Source: M3007 sp046296435
GTDB lineage: Bacteria; Bacteroidota; Bacteroidia; Chitinophagales; Saprospiraceae
DNA length: 64,000 nucleotides
Reading direction: 5' to 3'
Assembly: GCA_046296435.1 (NCBI GenBank)
Contig: JBKBLI010000006.1
Location: 14,877 to 78,876, forward strand
In this document: positions 1 through 10,689 of the stretch, one piece after another
Position numbering within the stretch: position 1 is the first letter of the stretch
Layout of the letters: each line of letters opens with the position of its first letter
Notes under the pieces: model-generated
The model's database searches: none
What the model was told of the DNA's origin: nothing
The model's input: only the letters and a program-made list of their open reading frames with translations
Position numbers and translations under genes: made by a program

Positions 1-255
1 ATAACGCATCTCCCCTCCGGCTCTCCAGCCCCGCGCTTTGGCTTTGTGCACGGCCAGTTCGATGCGCGGGATGTAGGTCTCGAGGGTAGCGTTGGTGTGC
101 GCGGCGATCTCGGCGGGCGTCCAGGCTTTGGGCGCGCAGCGGCTATTGAGAAAATCGGCATTGCTCCAAAACGGCGCTTCCCGCGCTTCCTGGATGAGCG
201 CGCGCAAGCAGTCTTCGATTTGTTCGATATGCGCGAATTGCCGGTTTGCAGTCAT
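1..255 (-). CDS. DinB-like domain protein, N-terminal part (cut by left edge)
   Basis: The minus strand is open from an ATG at 255 to the window edge and gives 85 residues beginning MTANRQFAHIEQIEDCLRAL. A segment near residues 44-56 (W-T-P-A-E-I-A-A-H-T) resembles the DinB/YfiT four-helix family, in which an early histidine of the metal site follows a W-(S/T)-P-x-E pattern. Members are often metal-dependent thiol transferases or uncharacterised stress proteins, and no substrate can be inferred here. A TACCTTTG promoter element lies only six bases upstream of the ATG, which supports both the gene and its strand. The C-terminal two thirds lie outside the window, so the family call is tentative. 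Confidence 0.55.
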   Translation of the reverse strand, partial: MTANRQFAHIEQIEDCLRALIQEAREAPFWSNADFLNSRCAPKAWTPAEIAAHTNATLETYIPRIELAVHKAKARGWRAGGEMRY

Positions 256-261
256 GGGGCG

Positions 262-269
262 CAAAGGTA
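262..269 (-). promoter_or_regulatory. Bacteroidota -7 promoter element for the DinB-like gene
   Basis: Read on the minus strand this is TACCTTTG, a full match to the phylum consensus TAnnTTTG. Only six bases separate it from the ATG at 255, so the transcript would start at or almost at the start codon. No clear -33 TTG is visible. Confidence 0.6.
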
Positions 270-477
270 CGCCTGTTCGGCGGTAAGTAATCGCACCCGC
301 TACGATATTTTTTCGGATATTTGCGGCCGGTTTCAGCAAATCATCGGCGAGCGATATTTTGGCCTGAATAGGGCTATTTACGCGCTGCATTTTGTCCTCT
401 CTCCACCGACGGGTGTGGGCGCAGGATTTGGCGGACCGGGTAGATTGCCGTTTTTTGCATTTCACAAGCGACACATT

Positions 478-1791
478 ATGCGGGTTAAAAAGATACGTCC
501 GGACAAGATCAACGTAGTGACTTTGGGCTGCTCCAAGAATCTGGTGGACAGCGAAAACCTGATTACGCAACTGCGCGGCAACGATTACGCGGTGACGCAC
601 GAGAGCGAGCGCAACGATGCCGATATTGCGATCATCAATACCTGCGGGTTCATCGATCTGGCCAAGCAGGAGAGCATCGATGCGATCATCCAGCATGTGG
701 AGATGAAGAAGGCCGGCCGTCTTTCTAAGGTGTATGTCACGGGCTGTCTTTCGCAGCGCTACCGGGACGATTTGGCGCTCGAAATTCCGGAAGTGGATGC
801 GTGGTTTGGCACGCTTGAGATGCCTGCGCTGTTGGCTCGCTTGCAAGCCGATTACAAACACGAGTTGCTGGGCGAGCGCCAGATCACCACGCCGCCCCAT
901 TATGCGTATCTGAAAATATCGGAGGGCTGTAACCGCACGTGCAGTTTCTGCGCCATCCCCTTGATGCGCGGCGGGCATGTGAGTCGTCCGGTGGAAGAGT
1001 TGGTGCTGGAGGCGCGCAATCTGGCGCGCCGGGGCGTCAAGGAGTTGATGCTGATTGCGCAGGAATTGACTTACTACGGCCTGGATCTGTATAAAAAGCG
1101 CGATTTGCCGCGCCTGCTTCACGCGCTGGCAGATGTGGAGGGCATTGAGTGGATACGCCTGCACTATGCCTATCCGAGCAAGTTCCCGCTGGAGGTGTTG
1201 GACGTGATGGCGGAGCGGCCCGAGATCTGCAATTATCTGGATATACCGTTGCAGCACGCTTCAGACCCGGTATTGCAGGCCATGCGCCGCCAGATTACGC
1301 GCGCAGAGACCGAAGCTTTGTTGGCGGAAGCGCGCAAGCGGGTTCCTGGTATTGCAATCCGCACGACCTTCCTGGTGGGGCATCCGGGCGAGACGGATGC
1401 CGACTTTGGGGCCTTGCTCGACTTTGTGGAGGCGCAGGAGTTTGAGCGCGTGGGAGTATTTCAGTATTCGCACGAGGAAAACACGCGGGCTTACGAAATG
1501 GAAGACGGCATACCCGACGAGGTAAAGGAGGAGCGCGCGCGCCTTTTGATGGAGACGCAAGAGGGGATCTCGCTGCGCAAAAACGAGGCAAAGGTAGGCC
1601 AGGTTTTCAAAACGCTGTTTGATCGGGTAGAGGGGGGCTTCTTTGTGGGTCGCACGGAGGCTGACTCGCCCGAAGTAGATAATGAGGTATTGGTCTCTAC
1701 GCAGGGCGCATACGCTCGCATTGGCGATTTTGCGCAGGTGCGGGTGACGCGCGCCGAGCCTTACGATTTGTTCGGCGAATTGCTTGTGTGA
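478..1791 (+). CDS. rimO: Ribosomal protein uS12 methylthiotransferase RimO
   Basis: RimO is a radical-SAM enzyme that methylthiolates a conserved aspartate of ribosomal protein S12. The 437-residue protein has the family's normal length. The N-terminal UPF0004 domain carries three cluster-binding cysteines (C18, C56, C90). The radical-SAM CxxxCxxC is C151, C155, C158 in SEGCNRTCSFC, and a TRAM-like RNA-binding domain occupies the last ~65 residues. The open frame extends upstream to 46, but the ATG at 478 starts directly at the family N-terminus, and the extra 144 codons look like read-through of the spacer and of the opposite-strand gene. It stands alone, convergent with the adaptor/mtaB pair. 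Confidence 0.95.
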   Translation: MRVKKIRPDKINVVTLGCSKNLVDSENLITQLRGNDYAVTHESERNDADIAIINTCGFIDLAKQESIDAIIQHVEMKKAGRLSKVYVTGCLSQRYRDDLALEIPEVDAWFGTLEMPALLARLQADYKHELLGERQITTPPHYAYLKISEGCNRTCSFCAIPLMRGGHVSRPVEELVLEARNLARRGVKELMLIAQELTYYGLDLYKKRDLPRLLHALADVEGIEWIRLHYAYPSKFPLEVLDVMAERPEICNYLDIPLQHASDPVLQAMRRQITRAETEALLAEARKRVPGIAIRTTFLVGHPGETDADFGALLDFVEAQEFERVGVFQYSHEENTRAYEMEDGIPDEVKEERARLLMETQEGISLRKNEAKVGQVFKTLFDRVEGGFFVGRTEADSPEVDNEVLVSTQGAYARIGDFAQVRVTRAEPYDLFGELLV

Positions 1792-1804
1792 ATCGCTTTG
1801 GGGC

Positions 1805-2854
1805 TTATTGCACCTGCGCGCCGTCGCTGAGGTTGATTTGCCCGCTCGAGACCACGGCTGAGCTTGGCTCCAGTCCGGAGACGACCTCCACGTAGTCCTT
1901 CTGTACGGCGCCAATCACGACCGGTCGCAGGCGCGCTATTCCGTTTTCGACGACATAGACTTTGGGGTCTTTGAGGCTGCCCACGATGGTTTTGCGGGGG
2001 ATGGCCATGGCTTTGCGGCCTTCGCCGAAATCAAACACGGCTTTGGCGTGCATGCCGCCGCGCAAGGGCGCGCCGGGCGGGTTGAGGGTTTCTATCTCGA
2101 CGTCGTAGTTGAAGGCATTGTCAGCCTTGAGGCCGACGTGGCTGATTTTGCCGCTCAACGCCCGTTCAGGCATGACATCGGCTATTACGCGGACTACCTG
2201 TCCCTTGCGGAGTTGGAGGATTTCGCGTTCGCTCACTTTGACGACGAGCAGGAGCTTGTCCAGATCGGCTAAATAGGCGATGGGCGTTCCAGGGGCCACG
2301 ACGCTGCCTCGTTCCACTTGCCGCATGCCGACAATACCGGTCATAGGGGCGCGGATGGCGGTTTTTTTGAGGGAGTTTTCGAGCGTTTTTTCCTTAGCCT
2401 CGGCAGTCAGGATGGCCAGCTCTGCCTCTTCGATTTTGTTGCGGGCTACGGCGTCTTCTTCGGTCAGGTTTTTGAGTCGCTCGCGGTCTTTGTTGAGTTT
2501 GGCGAGGTTGGCGCGCACGATTTCCAGTTCGATGCGGAGGGGTTCGTCGTCCAGTTGGGCGATCAGCTCGCCCTCGCGAATGCGGTCTCCTTTTTCTTTG
2601 AATACCGCTACCACGCGCCCGGGCGTCTCGGCGATCACGGGCATCTCTTTGGAGGGGAGCAGTATGCCGTGACTTTCTAATTTTTCAGAAAAAGCGATCC
2701 ATTCTGGCGTGGCGGTCTTGACCGGTATGGCCGGGGCGCTGAGGCCCGCCACGTCGATTTCCTGTCGCCGCTTTTCGACGATGCGGCGTATCTGCCAGGC
2801 GCAAAGGCCCAGTATGATGATCAATCCGGCAATCCAAAGCGTTTTTTTGCTCAC
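1805..2854 (-). CDS. Efflux RND-type periplasmic adaptor (membrane fusion protein)
   Basis: A 349-residue HlyD/AcrA-type adaptor. It has one N-terminal membrane anchor (residues ~5-22), a biotinyl-lipoyl-like half (VIAETPGRVVAVFKEKGDRI), an alpha-helical hairpin (~105-160), the second lipoyl half (AIRAPMTGIVGMRQVERGSV) and beta-barrel/membrane-proximal domains. Such proteins bridge an inner-membrane pump to a TolC-type outer-membrane channel. The start is GTG and overlaps the mtaB stop by four bases (GTGA), so the two are co-transcribed. The partner pump and outer-membrane channel genes are not adjacent: rimO converges on its other side. It therefore probably works with components encoded elsewhere. 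Confidence 0.87.
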   Translation of the reverse strand: MSKKTLWIAGLIIILGLCAWQIRRIVEKRRQEIDVAGLSAPAIPVKTATPEWIAFSEKLESHGILLPSKEMPVIAETPGRVVAVFKEKGDRIREGELIAQLDDEPLRIELEIVRANLAKLNKDRERLKNLTEEDAVARNKIEEAELAILTAEAKEKTLENSLKKTAIRAPMTGIVGMRQVERGSVVAPGTPIAYLADLDKLLLVVKVSEREILQLRKGQVVRVIADVMPERALSGKISHVGLKADNAFNYDVEIETLNPPGAPLRGGMHAKAVFDFGEGRKAMAIPRKTIVGSLKDPKVYVVENGIARLRPVVIGAVQKDYVEVVSGLEPSSAVVSSGQINLSDGAQVQ

Positions 2855-4272
2855 AGGGGTATGGCGCTGATGTTGTGATCCAAAGATATTGGCGGGTCTT
2901 TATGTCCAGGCCCTCCATCCCGCGCCCTTTTTTCCGAAGGCAAAGAGGCGCGCAAGGACTCACCGCTGCGGTCAAAGTCGCCCAGCAGGATTTGGCGCGT
3001 CTGATTGATGTCGAGCCCGTCGGCGCGGGGGATTTCGATTTTGATGTAATTGTCCGTGAAGCCGGAAAGCATGTCGGGTGTCCGGCTGCGCTCGAATAGC
3101 GCAGGGCGCGTCTGCCCGATGTGGCGGGCGTAGAATTCGCGGCGCTTCATCTCTGAGAGGCCGCGCAGGGCTTGATTGCGCTGCCGGCGTAACTCCATGG
3201 GCACGGGATTAGGCATGACAGCGGCGGGGGTATTGGCGCGCTCGGAGTAGGTGAAAACGTGGAGATAGGAGATGTCGAGTTGTGAGATGAAGCGATAGGT
3301 CTCTTCGAAGTCGGCATCGGTCTCGCCGGGGAAGCCCACGATGACGTCGCAGCCAATACAGGCGTGAGGCATGACCTGGCGAATGTGCGCTACGCGCGCC
3401 GTGTAGAGTTCGCGGCGGTAGCGCCGGCGCATTTCGGCTAGTTGTTTGTTGTTGCCGGACTGTAGCGGTATGTGGAAGTGAGGCATGAAGCGCCGGCTCC
3501 GGGCTACAAATTCGATGATCTCGTCGGTGAGCAGGTTGGGTTCGATGCTGCTGATGCGGAAGCGCGCTACCTCCTCCACGTCGTCTAAGGCGCGGATGAG
3601 ATCTATGAACAGGGCCTCTTTTTGTGGCCGAAGCCCTTCGATCACTTCGCTGCCGTTGCCGAAGTCGCCCAGATTTACGCCGGTGAGGACGATTTCTTTG
3701 ACGCCGTTGGCGGCGATGCTGCGAGCGTTGGCCAGCGCGTTGTCAATGGTATCCGAGCGGCTGGCGCCGCGGGCTTGCGGGATTGTACAAAAGGCGCATT
3801 TGTAATCGCAGCCATCCTGCACCTTGAGGAAAGAGCGGGTGCGATCGCCGAAGGAAAAAGAGGGCGTGAAGGTGTTGACGTCTTGCACTTCGCCCGCCTG
3901 TATCATGCCTTTGCCTTGCGCTTTGCTCAGGCCTTCGACGTATTCGAGAATGCGGAATTTTTCACCGGCGCCCAGCACGAGATCTACGCCGGGTATTTCG
4001 GCGATTTCGGCGGGTTTGAGTTGGGCATAGCAGCCGGTCACAACGACCAGCGCGTCGGGTTGTCGGCGAAGGGCTTGCCTGACGATTTTTTTACACTCTT
4101 TGTCCGCTTGCTCGGTCACGGAGCAGGTGTTGAGCACATATATATCGGCGCTTTCCTCAAACTTGACCGGCGTAAACCCGCTTTCGGCAAACATGCGCGC
4201 AAGCGCCGAGGTTTCCGAATAGTTGAGCTTGCAGCCGAGCGTGTGGAAGGCTACCGTTTTAGGCGTGGACAT
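2851..4272 (-). CDS. mtaB: tRNA (N6-threonylcarbamoyladenosine(37)-C2)-methylthiotransferase MtaB
   Basis: A radical-SAM methylthiotransferase of the MtaB branch, which converts t6A37 to ms2t6A37 in tRNAs reading ANN codons. N-terminal cluster cysteines are C14 (HTLGCKLN), C50 (NTCSV) and C81 (TGCYA). The radical-SAM triad is C155, C159, C162 in GCDYKCAFC. The branch-typical LGCKLNYSE start separates it from RimO at 478. At 473 residues it is about 30-40 longer than usual. The extra C-terminal tail is low-complexity and basic, and part of it is encoded by a spacer-type T-tract motif near 2926-2945, so the stop has probably been displaced. The downstream adaptor starts within its stop codon. 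Confidence 0.93.
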   Translation of the reverse strand: MSTPKTVAFHTLGCKLNYSETSALARMFAESGFTPVKFEESADIYVLNTCSVTEQADKECKKIVRQALRRQPDALVVVTGCYAQLKPAEIAEIPGVDLVLGAGEKFRILEYVEGLSKAQGKGMIQAGEVQDVNTFTPSFSFGDRTRSFLKVQDGCDYKCAFCTIPQARGASRSDTIDNALANARSIAANGVKEIVLTGVNLGDFGNGSEVIEGLRPQKEALFIDLIRALDDVEEVARFRISSIEPNLLTDEIIEFVARSRRFMPHFHIPLQSGNNKQLAEMRRRYRRELYTARVAHIRQVMPHACIGCDVIVGFPGETDADFEETYRFISQLDISYLHVFTYSERANTPAAVMPNPVPMELRRQRNQALRGLSEMKRREFYARHIGQTRPALFERSRTPDMLSGFTDNYIKIEIPRADGLDINQTRQILLGDFDRSGESLRASLPSEKRARDGGPGHKDPPISLDHNISAIPL

Positions 4273-4334
4273 GCTATGAGAACGATCAGATCAGAACACA
4301 AAAAGAATTTGACGCGTTGGGGGGCTATCAAATA

Positions 4335-4703
4335 TTAACGGCGGCCAACAGCCTCGGCAAGCAGACGCGTCAAACGCTCAAGCGTGTCCAGGGCGTTTGC
4401 ATCGCCGTTCGGGTTGGTCGAGTCGAAGGCGAACCCCTCCAGCGAGGCCGCCAATTGCCAGAAGGCGTCTTGGGTGGCTTGAGGCGTTTGTGTTATCAAG
4501 GCCCTGCAGGTCTCGAACCAACGCGTGTAGTGGTAATTGACGGCGGCGACGTCGTTGTCTGCTTGGGCTTTGCGCAGCAGCAATAAACTTTCATCCAAGA
4601 GGGCTGAGGGCTGGGGAAGCGCTACGACGCGACCCGCATCCTGCTGGGCGGCGAGGAACAGCGGCGAAAACGCCAGGCTAACCCACAATATTGCGGTCTT
4701 CAT
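4335..4703 (-). CDS. Small exported protein of unknown function
   Basis: The 122-residue product begins MKTAILWVSLAFSPLFLAAQ, a good signal peptide with likely cleavage after A-A-Q. The mature part is mostly alpha-helical, with leucine-rich helices and no cysteines after the signal. I recognise no family. The open frame could also start ten codons upstream at a TTG (4733), but the ATG at 4703 places the signal peptide at the N-terminus. It lies 32 bases downstream of the small gene at 4736-4996 on the same strand, so the two probably form an operon. It probably acts in the periplasm. Confidence 0.6.
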   Translation of the reverse strand: MKTAILWVSLAFSPLFLAAQQDAGRVVALPQPSALLDESLLLLRKAQADNDVAAVNYHYTRWFETCRALITQTPQATQDAFWQLAASLEGFAFDSTNPNGDANALDTLERLTRLLAEAVGRR

Positions 4704-4735
4704 GTCAAGTCTGGAGATTTTTCGGTTTGTCAAAA

Positions 4736-4996
4736 TCAGTGGCTCAGTATTCGTCCTAACAACTCGAGGGCTTTGCGGAGGGGCTCGGTACGCGGCAAAA
4801 CGCCAATGGGGATGCGCGGCGCATCGCCATCTTCGGTTTTGTGCACATTTCCTTGGACTTCATGCGCTACGCTCAATCTGGAGTTGATGTCCAGGTTTTT
4901 GCTCGCATGTACGTTGACATAGACGAATGCGGACAAACTGCCAGCTATTGCGCAGGCAATCAAAACATACCTTTTACACGCGGCAAGTTGTTTCAT
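4736..4996 (-). CDS. Small membrane-anchored or exported protein, unknown function
   Basis: This gene encodes 86 residues with a basic start (MKQLAACKRYVLI) and one hydrophobic segment at ~11-30, followed by a short soluble tail with a leucine-rich C-terminal helix. I recognise no domain. It is the first gene of an apparent two-gene unit with the small exported protein at 4335. The AT-rich spacer upstream ends at a strong hairpin that terminates the next gene to the right, so this pair has its own transcription start somewhere in 4997-5052. Confidence 0.5.
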   Translation of the reverse strand: MKQLAACKRYVLIACAIAGSLSAFVYVNVHASKNLDINSRLSVAHEVQGNVHKTEDGDAPRIPIGVLPRTEPLRKALELLGRILSH

Positions 4997-5052
4997 GGCA
5001 CAAATTGTTGAGTGTGTTGTGCGGGAAAAATCAAATTTGACCCGTTTATGAC

Positions 5053-5098
5053 AAAAAGACGCCTAAAGCGCTAAAAAGTTGCGTTTAGGCGTCTTTTT
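5053..5098 (-). terminator. Bidirectional intrinsic terminator
   Basis: A perfect 15-base inverted repeat (AAAAAGACGCCTAAA at 5053-5067 and its complement at 5084-5098) encloses a 16-base loop, with T-tracts on both sides. It follows the stop codon of the T9SS gene at 5109 by about ten bases and separates that gene from the small-gene pair to its left. Confidence 0.85.
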
Positions 5099-5108
5099 TT
5101 TACAAAAA

Positions 5109-7946
5109 CTATCGCTGCACGATGATTCGGCGCACTGTGGCGGTTTGGTCGGCCTGAATGCGCAAAAAATAGACGCCTGCCGGCTGCGCATTCAGGTCGA
5201 TGCTGGTTGAAATGCCGTTGCGTAGCCCGGCGTGTTGTTCCCAGACCCTGTGCCCGCTCAGGTTGAATACTTCAAGCCGAATTTCGGACGGCGCGTCGAG
5301 TTCGAGATTGAGGGCGCAGAGGCCGTCGTTGGGATTGGGCCAGAGTGCGAGCGAACGGAGTCCGGGTATATCGCTTGTCGAAACCGAGCCGATTTCGAAG
5401 GTGGCGGAGTCGGAGCAGCCGCGCGAATCGATGACGCTTACCGCGTACTGCCCCGGCGCTAGTCCTTCGACGCTTTGGGTGGCGGCTCCGTTGCTCCACA
5501 GGTAATTGTACGGCGGGTATCCGGCCCCGGCGTTGACAGTGGCGCCGCCGTTAGCGCCTGCCCCGGCGGGCGTGGTATTGACTTGTAATTGAAGCGATGC
5601 GGGGCAGGCCAAGATCTGGACATTGTCCAGATCAAACCAGAAATCGCCGTTGGCCCAATTGCCGACGATGCGGAATTTGGCGCTCTGACCCGCGTAGGGG
5701 CTAAGGTCAAATTTGCGGCGCCGATACATCAGGGTGGGCGTATGGCTGGCGGCATTGATTACGCCCAGGGGCTGATAGGTTTCGCCGCAGTCGGTGGATA
5801 TTTGGATTTGGAAGTTGGTGCCGCCTGTCAGGATGGTTGGAGCCGTTCCTGCCGGCCAGTTGGTGATGCGGTAGTCGAAAGCCAGCGAATCGCCTGCGCT
5901 CAGCACCCCAAAGCGGGGCAGCGTGTAGGTGAAGGTGGGGGCGTTGGCATACAGGTTGTAAGCCAGCACGAAAGAGGTGTTGTTGTGCGCGTTGGTAACT
6001 GAGGCGCCGCTCGAAACCTCCCATTCTGCCGGCAGGGTTCCGCTTTCGAAATTTTCGAAGAAGGGCACGGGTTTGGGTCGGTAGTCCACCGTGAACTCCA
6101 GCGTGTCGTTGGCAGTTGCCTGTTCGTTGGGGCCGATGGTCCAGCAGCGGACGACGGACAAGGCATCCCGGCTGTCGAATGTCGTTTGGAATTCATAACT
6201 AAACACTTCGTCAGGCGCAATCGGCCCCAGATTGGCGGGCGTTTCGATCACGGGAGCGCCGCCATTTACGGAGTAGGCCAACTGATAATCGCTCTGGATG
6301 CTCAAGCCGAAATTGGCAAAACTGAAGATTACTTTTTCGGAAGCTGAGCCGCACTCTGAATTTTCGACGCCGGCTTTGACGGCGGCTAGGTCGTTGGGCT
6401 GTGGGACGTATATCAGGATGTCGTCCACGCCGAAGCCTTCGAAGTTGGGGAAGAAGTTGTTGCTTTTAAATGCGAAGCGGAACCGGACATTGGTTTTGCC
6501 CGCCACGTCCAGCAGGCGTATCCGCGCTTTTTCCCAGCCTGGCCCGGAGTCGGACCATACGTCGCCCAAGCCGTCGGGATTGAAGACATTGTACCAGTTG
6601 AGTCCCTCGTTTAGGGCGCCTACTTTGTTCCAGATAACGCTGTCGTCGCTCATTTCCAGCCAGACGCCGTCGGCAAATATGCTCAAGTTGCGGAAAACGG
6701 AGCACTCAATTGCCGGAGCGTCAACGATGTCTTCAAAATCGAAACAGGGCGACACGAGGTAAGAACTCTCTTGAAAGTTGTACGGGCCGTTGAGATTGGT
6801 GACCCATGCGTTCTGGCCGCTGGCAGCGCTATTGATGACGGCGCCCTGCGGGCGTCCGTGCGCCCAGCTTGGCGTACCCTGATCGGCTTTAGCTTTCCAA
6901 TCGCCGTTCCAGCGCTCGAAGCGCTGCGTGTAGGGGACCACTTGGCGGTTGGTGATATACACGCTGAAGGTATCGTTACTTCTGTCTTCGTCGCCGCTCA
7001 GCATGGTCCATATTTGGATAAAATACTCGCCCGGCTCCGAAAAGTCAAAGCTGGTTTTGAAGGTAAAGAGCGTCGCGCTGTCTTTGCCCAAAATGTCGGT
7101 GTAAAACCCGTCGAAGGGTTGAATGACTCCGCCCGGCTGGCCATTGACGGCATAAGTGAGCGGGATGAGGGATTGTGGGCGGGCGCCGAAGTTGCGCAGC
7201 GTTACGACCAACTCTTCGCTGCTGCCAAGGTCGCACGCGCTGAGGGGAGTTTGCAAGGCGCTGACGCCTACGTCGTTCGACCAGTAGGTTTCGAAAGATA
7301 CGGGGCCTGTCAAATCGCTAAAATCGTCGTTTCCGCATTCCTGAAATACATAGGCGTCGTATTCAGTTTTTTTCTCCAATCCAGTGAGGGTCAGCTTGGG
7401 GAATGGCGCAAAAACTGTATCGCCCACTCCTGGCCCGGGTACAAATCCTTTGGGCCCAAATATGAGGTACCAACCATCCTGAGCGCCGAGCGAGCCGGCT
7501 TTCCAGGCCAGTCGCGCGCGGTTGTCCCACACATTTTCGACGACGAAATCCCGCGGCTTGCCGCAGGAAGGGCAGGATCCGGCAGTGGCCAGGAGCAGTC
7601 CCGATGCGGGGGCAGTTGCCGCGAATATCAGGTCGCCCTGACTGTCGAATATCTCAAAAGATACTTCGGTATTGAATCCGCCGGGCGCCCAGTTGACCAG
7701 CAAGGGCTGTCCGTTGGTCACCGTAAAGAAAGCGGAGTCGCTGAAGGCGTTTCCGGGTGGAATATTAAGCAGCGTGAACTGGTAGGTGTCAGCGCCGCTG
7801 ACAATGGTCAGGATACCGCCGTTCCAACCATCGCCAAAAGAGTCGTACATCTTGAGTTGGTAATCGCATTGCGCGCTCGTGAACTGAGCATGCGATCCAA
7901 AGAGAGCCAATGCAAAAAATATTCGGCGCAGTATTTGTGCTATCAT
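5109..7946 (-). CDS. Large T9SS-secreted multidomain surface protein
   Basis: A 945-residue cargo protein. It has a signal peptide (~1-26, ending S-A-Q-C), then a domain with the DSFGDGWNG motif seen in secreted Bacteroidota proteins (~27-130) and a fibronectin-III-like domain (~131-225). CARDB-like Ig segments follow (~228-320 and ~515-630), with two jelly-roll/cleaved-adhesin-like regions (~335-505 and ~640-775), an SprB-like repeat with YLWSNGA (~785-850), and a type A sorting domain (~865-945) containing LWPNPNDG and ending in VRRIIVQR. The sorting domain implies export through the outer membrane by T9SS. No catalytic motif is seen, so adhesion or surface structure is likely. It is monocistronic, with its own promoter (7987) and terminator (5053). 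Confidence 0.85.
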   Translation of the reverse strand: MIAQILRRIFFALALFGSHAQFTSAQCDYQLKMYDSFGDGWNGGILTIVSGADTYQFTLLNIPPGNAFSDSAFFTVTNGQPLLVNWAPGGFNTEVSFEIFDSQGDLIFAATAPASGLLLATAGSCPSCGKPRDFVVENVWDNRARLAWKAGSLGAQDGWYLIFGPKGFVPGPGVGDTVFAPFPKLTLTGLEKKTEYDAYVFQECGNDDFSDLTGPVSFETYWSNDVGVSALQTPLSACDLGSSEELVVTLRNFGARPQSLIPLTYAVNGQPGGVIQPFDGFYTDILGKDSATLFTFKTSFDFSEPGEYFIQIWTMLSGDEDRSNDTFSVYITNRQVVPYTQRFERWNGDWKAKADQGTPSWAHGRPQGAVINSAASGQNAWVTNLNGPYNFQESSYLVSPCFDFEDIVDAPAIECSVFRNLSIFADGVWLEMSDDSVIWNKVGALNEGLNWYNVFNPDGLGDVWSDSGPGWEKARIRLLDVAGKTNVRFRFAFKSNNFFPNFEGFGVDDILIYVPQPNDLAAVKAGVENSECGSASEKVIFSFANFGLSIQSDYQLAYSVNGGAPVIETPANLGPIAPDEVFSYEFQTTFDSRDALSVVRCWTIGPNEQATANDTLEFTVDYRPKPVPFFENFESGTLPAEWEVSSGASVTNAHNNTSFVLAYNLYANAPTFTYTLPRFGVLSAGDSLAFDYRITNWPAGTAPTILTGGTNFQIQISTDCGETYQPLGVINAASHTPTLMYRRRKFDLSPYAGQSAKFRIVGNWANGDFWFDLDNVQILACPASLQLQVNTTPAGAGANGGATVNAGAGYPPYNYLWSNGAATQSVEGLAPGQYAVSVIDSRGCSDSATFEIGSVSTSDIPGLRSLALWPNPNDGLCALNLELDAPSEIRLEVFNLSGHRVWEQHAGLRNGISTSIDLNAQPAGVYFLRIQADQTATVRRIIVQR

Positions 7947-7986
7947 ACCGGGCGTTGGTTTGAACTTTATGATCAGAAACAGGCAT

Positions 7987-7994
7987 CAAAGTTA
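7987..7994 (-). promoter_or_regulatory. -7 promoter element of the T9SS gene at 5109-7946
   Basis: On the minus strand the bases read TAACTTTG, matching TAnnTTTG, 40 bases upstream of the ATG at 7946. This predicts a leader of roughly 35 bases. Confidence 0.55.
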
Positions 7995-8110
7995 AGCCGT
8001 GCGCCCCATATCGCATTAGCTAAGATGGCATTTGGGATGATTTTGGCGAAAAAAAGTATTTTTTTCTCCCATCCCCTGAGCAATGCGCGGTCTATTGGTC
8101 TCAGCGCTGT

Positions 8111-10144
<2,034 letters not shown>

Positions 10145-10689
10145 AAGCAGTTAAACGCCAAAAGCGCTTTCGTAGTTCAAGGCGGTTAAGAATAGGGCGT
10201 GTTGACGGACAGGCGTCTATGGCCATCCGCGATGCCTGCTCCACAGCCCGCGACCCCGCGCCTGGTTTTGGGGGAAAAGGGTGCAGGAAAGCAAAGCAGA
10301 TACATTGGGGCCGGCCTCGTGTCATGTCAACGGAAACAATCGGGGCGCGGGCTTGGCGCGCGGGCGCAAGCGCGGGAGTCGCGCGTAGGTCATGCCCGTG
10401 CGCCCTCCGCCTATGCTTTCTGCGCCCCTTTTTGCCGCCGCAACATGGCTGCAACCTACACGCCCAATCTTTGTTTGAGAAAAGAGAGGCGGCCTGTATT
10501 TGACGGGTTTTTGCGCGCAGGGGAGTTGTTTCGCAATTTTTGCCCATATTTGCAGGCGATCCTTTGCTGCCGGCGCCAAAGGATCCGCGCTAAGGCAGAT
10601 GCGCTTGCTTCGGCGCGCCAAAGCCCTCAATGCCGGCGTAGGTCCCGTATCCCAAATGGGCAAAAATACTTTAGACGCAAGTACAAACC
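10145..10689. other. 545-base spacer between divergent uvrB and aldehyde dehydrogenase
   Basis: Open frames on both strands overlap one another, are rich in Arg/Ala/Pro and resemble no protein, so I treat this stretch as non-coding. TACTTTAG at 10667-10674 (one mismatch to TAnnTTTG) is a weak promoter candidate for the dehydrogenase. TATTTTTG on the minus strand (10661-10668) could drive a leftward transcript. A degenerate relative of the T-tract/A-tract dyad lies near 10470-10490. No RNA gene is recognisable. Confidence 0.4.

Noticed and set aside
46..477. Upstream 144-codon extension of the rimO frame
   Set aside because: It translates the spacer and the opposite DinB-like gene; RimO homology begins exactly at the ATG at 478.
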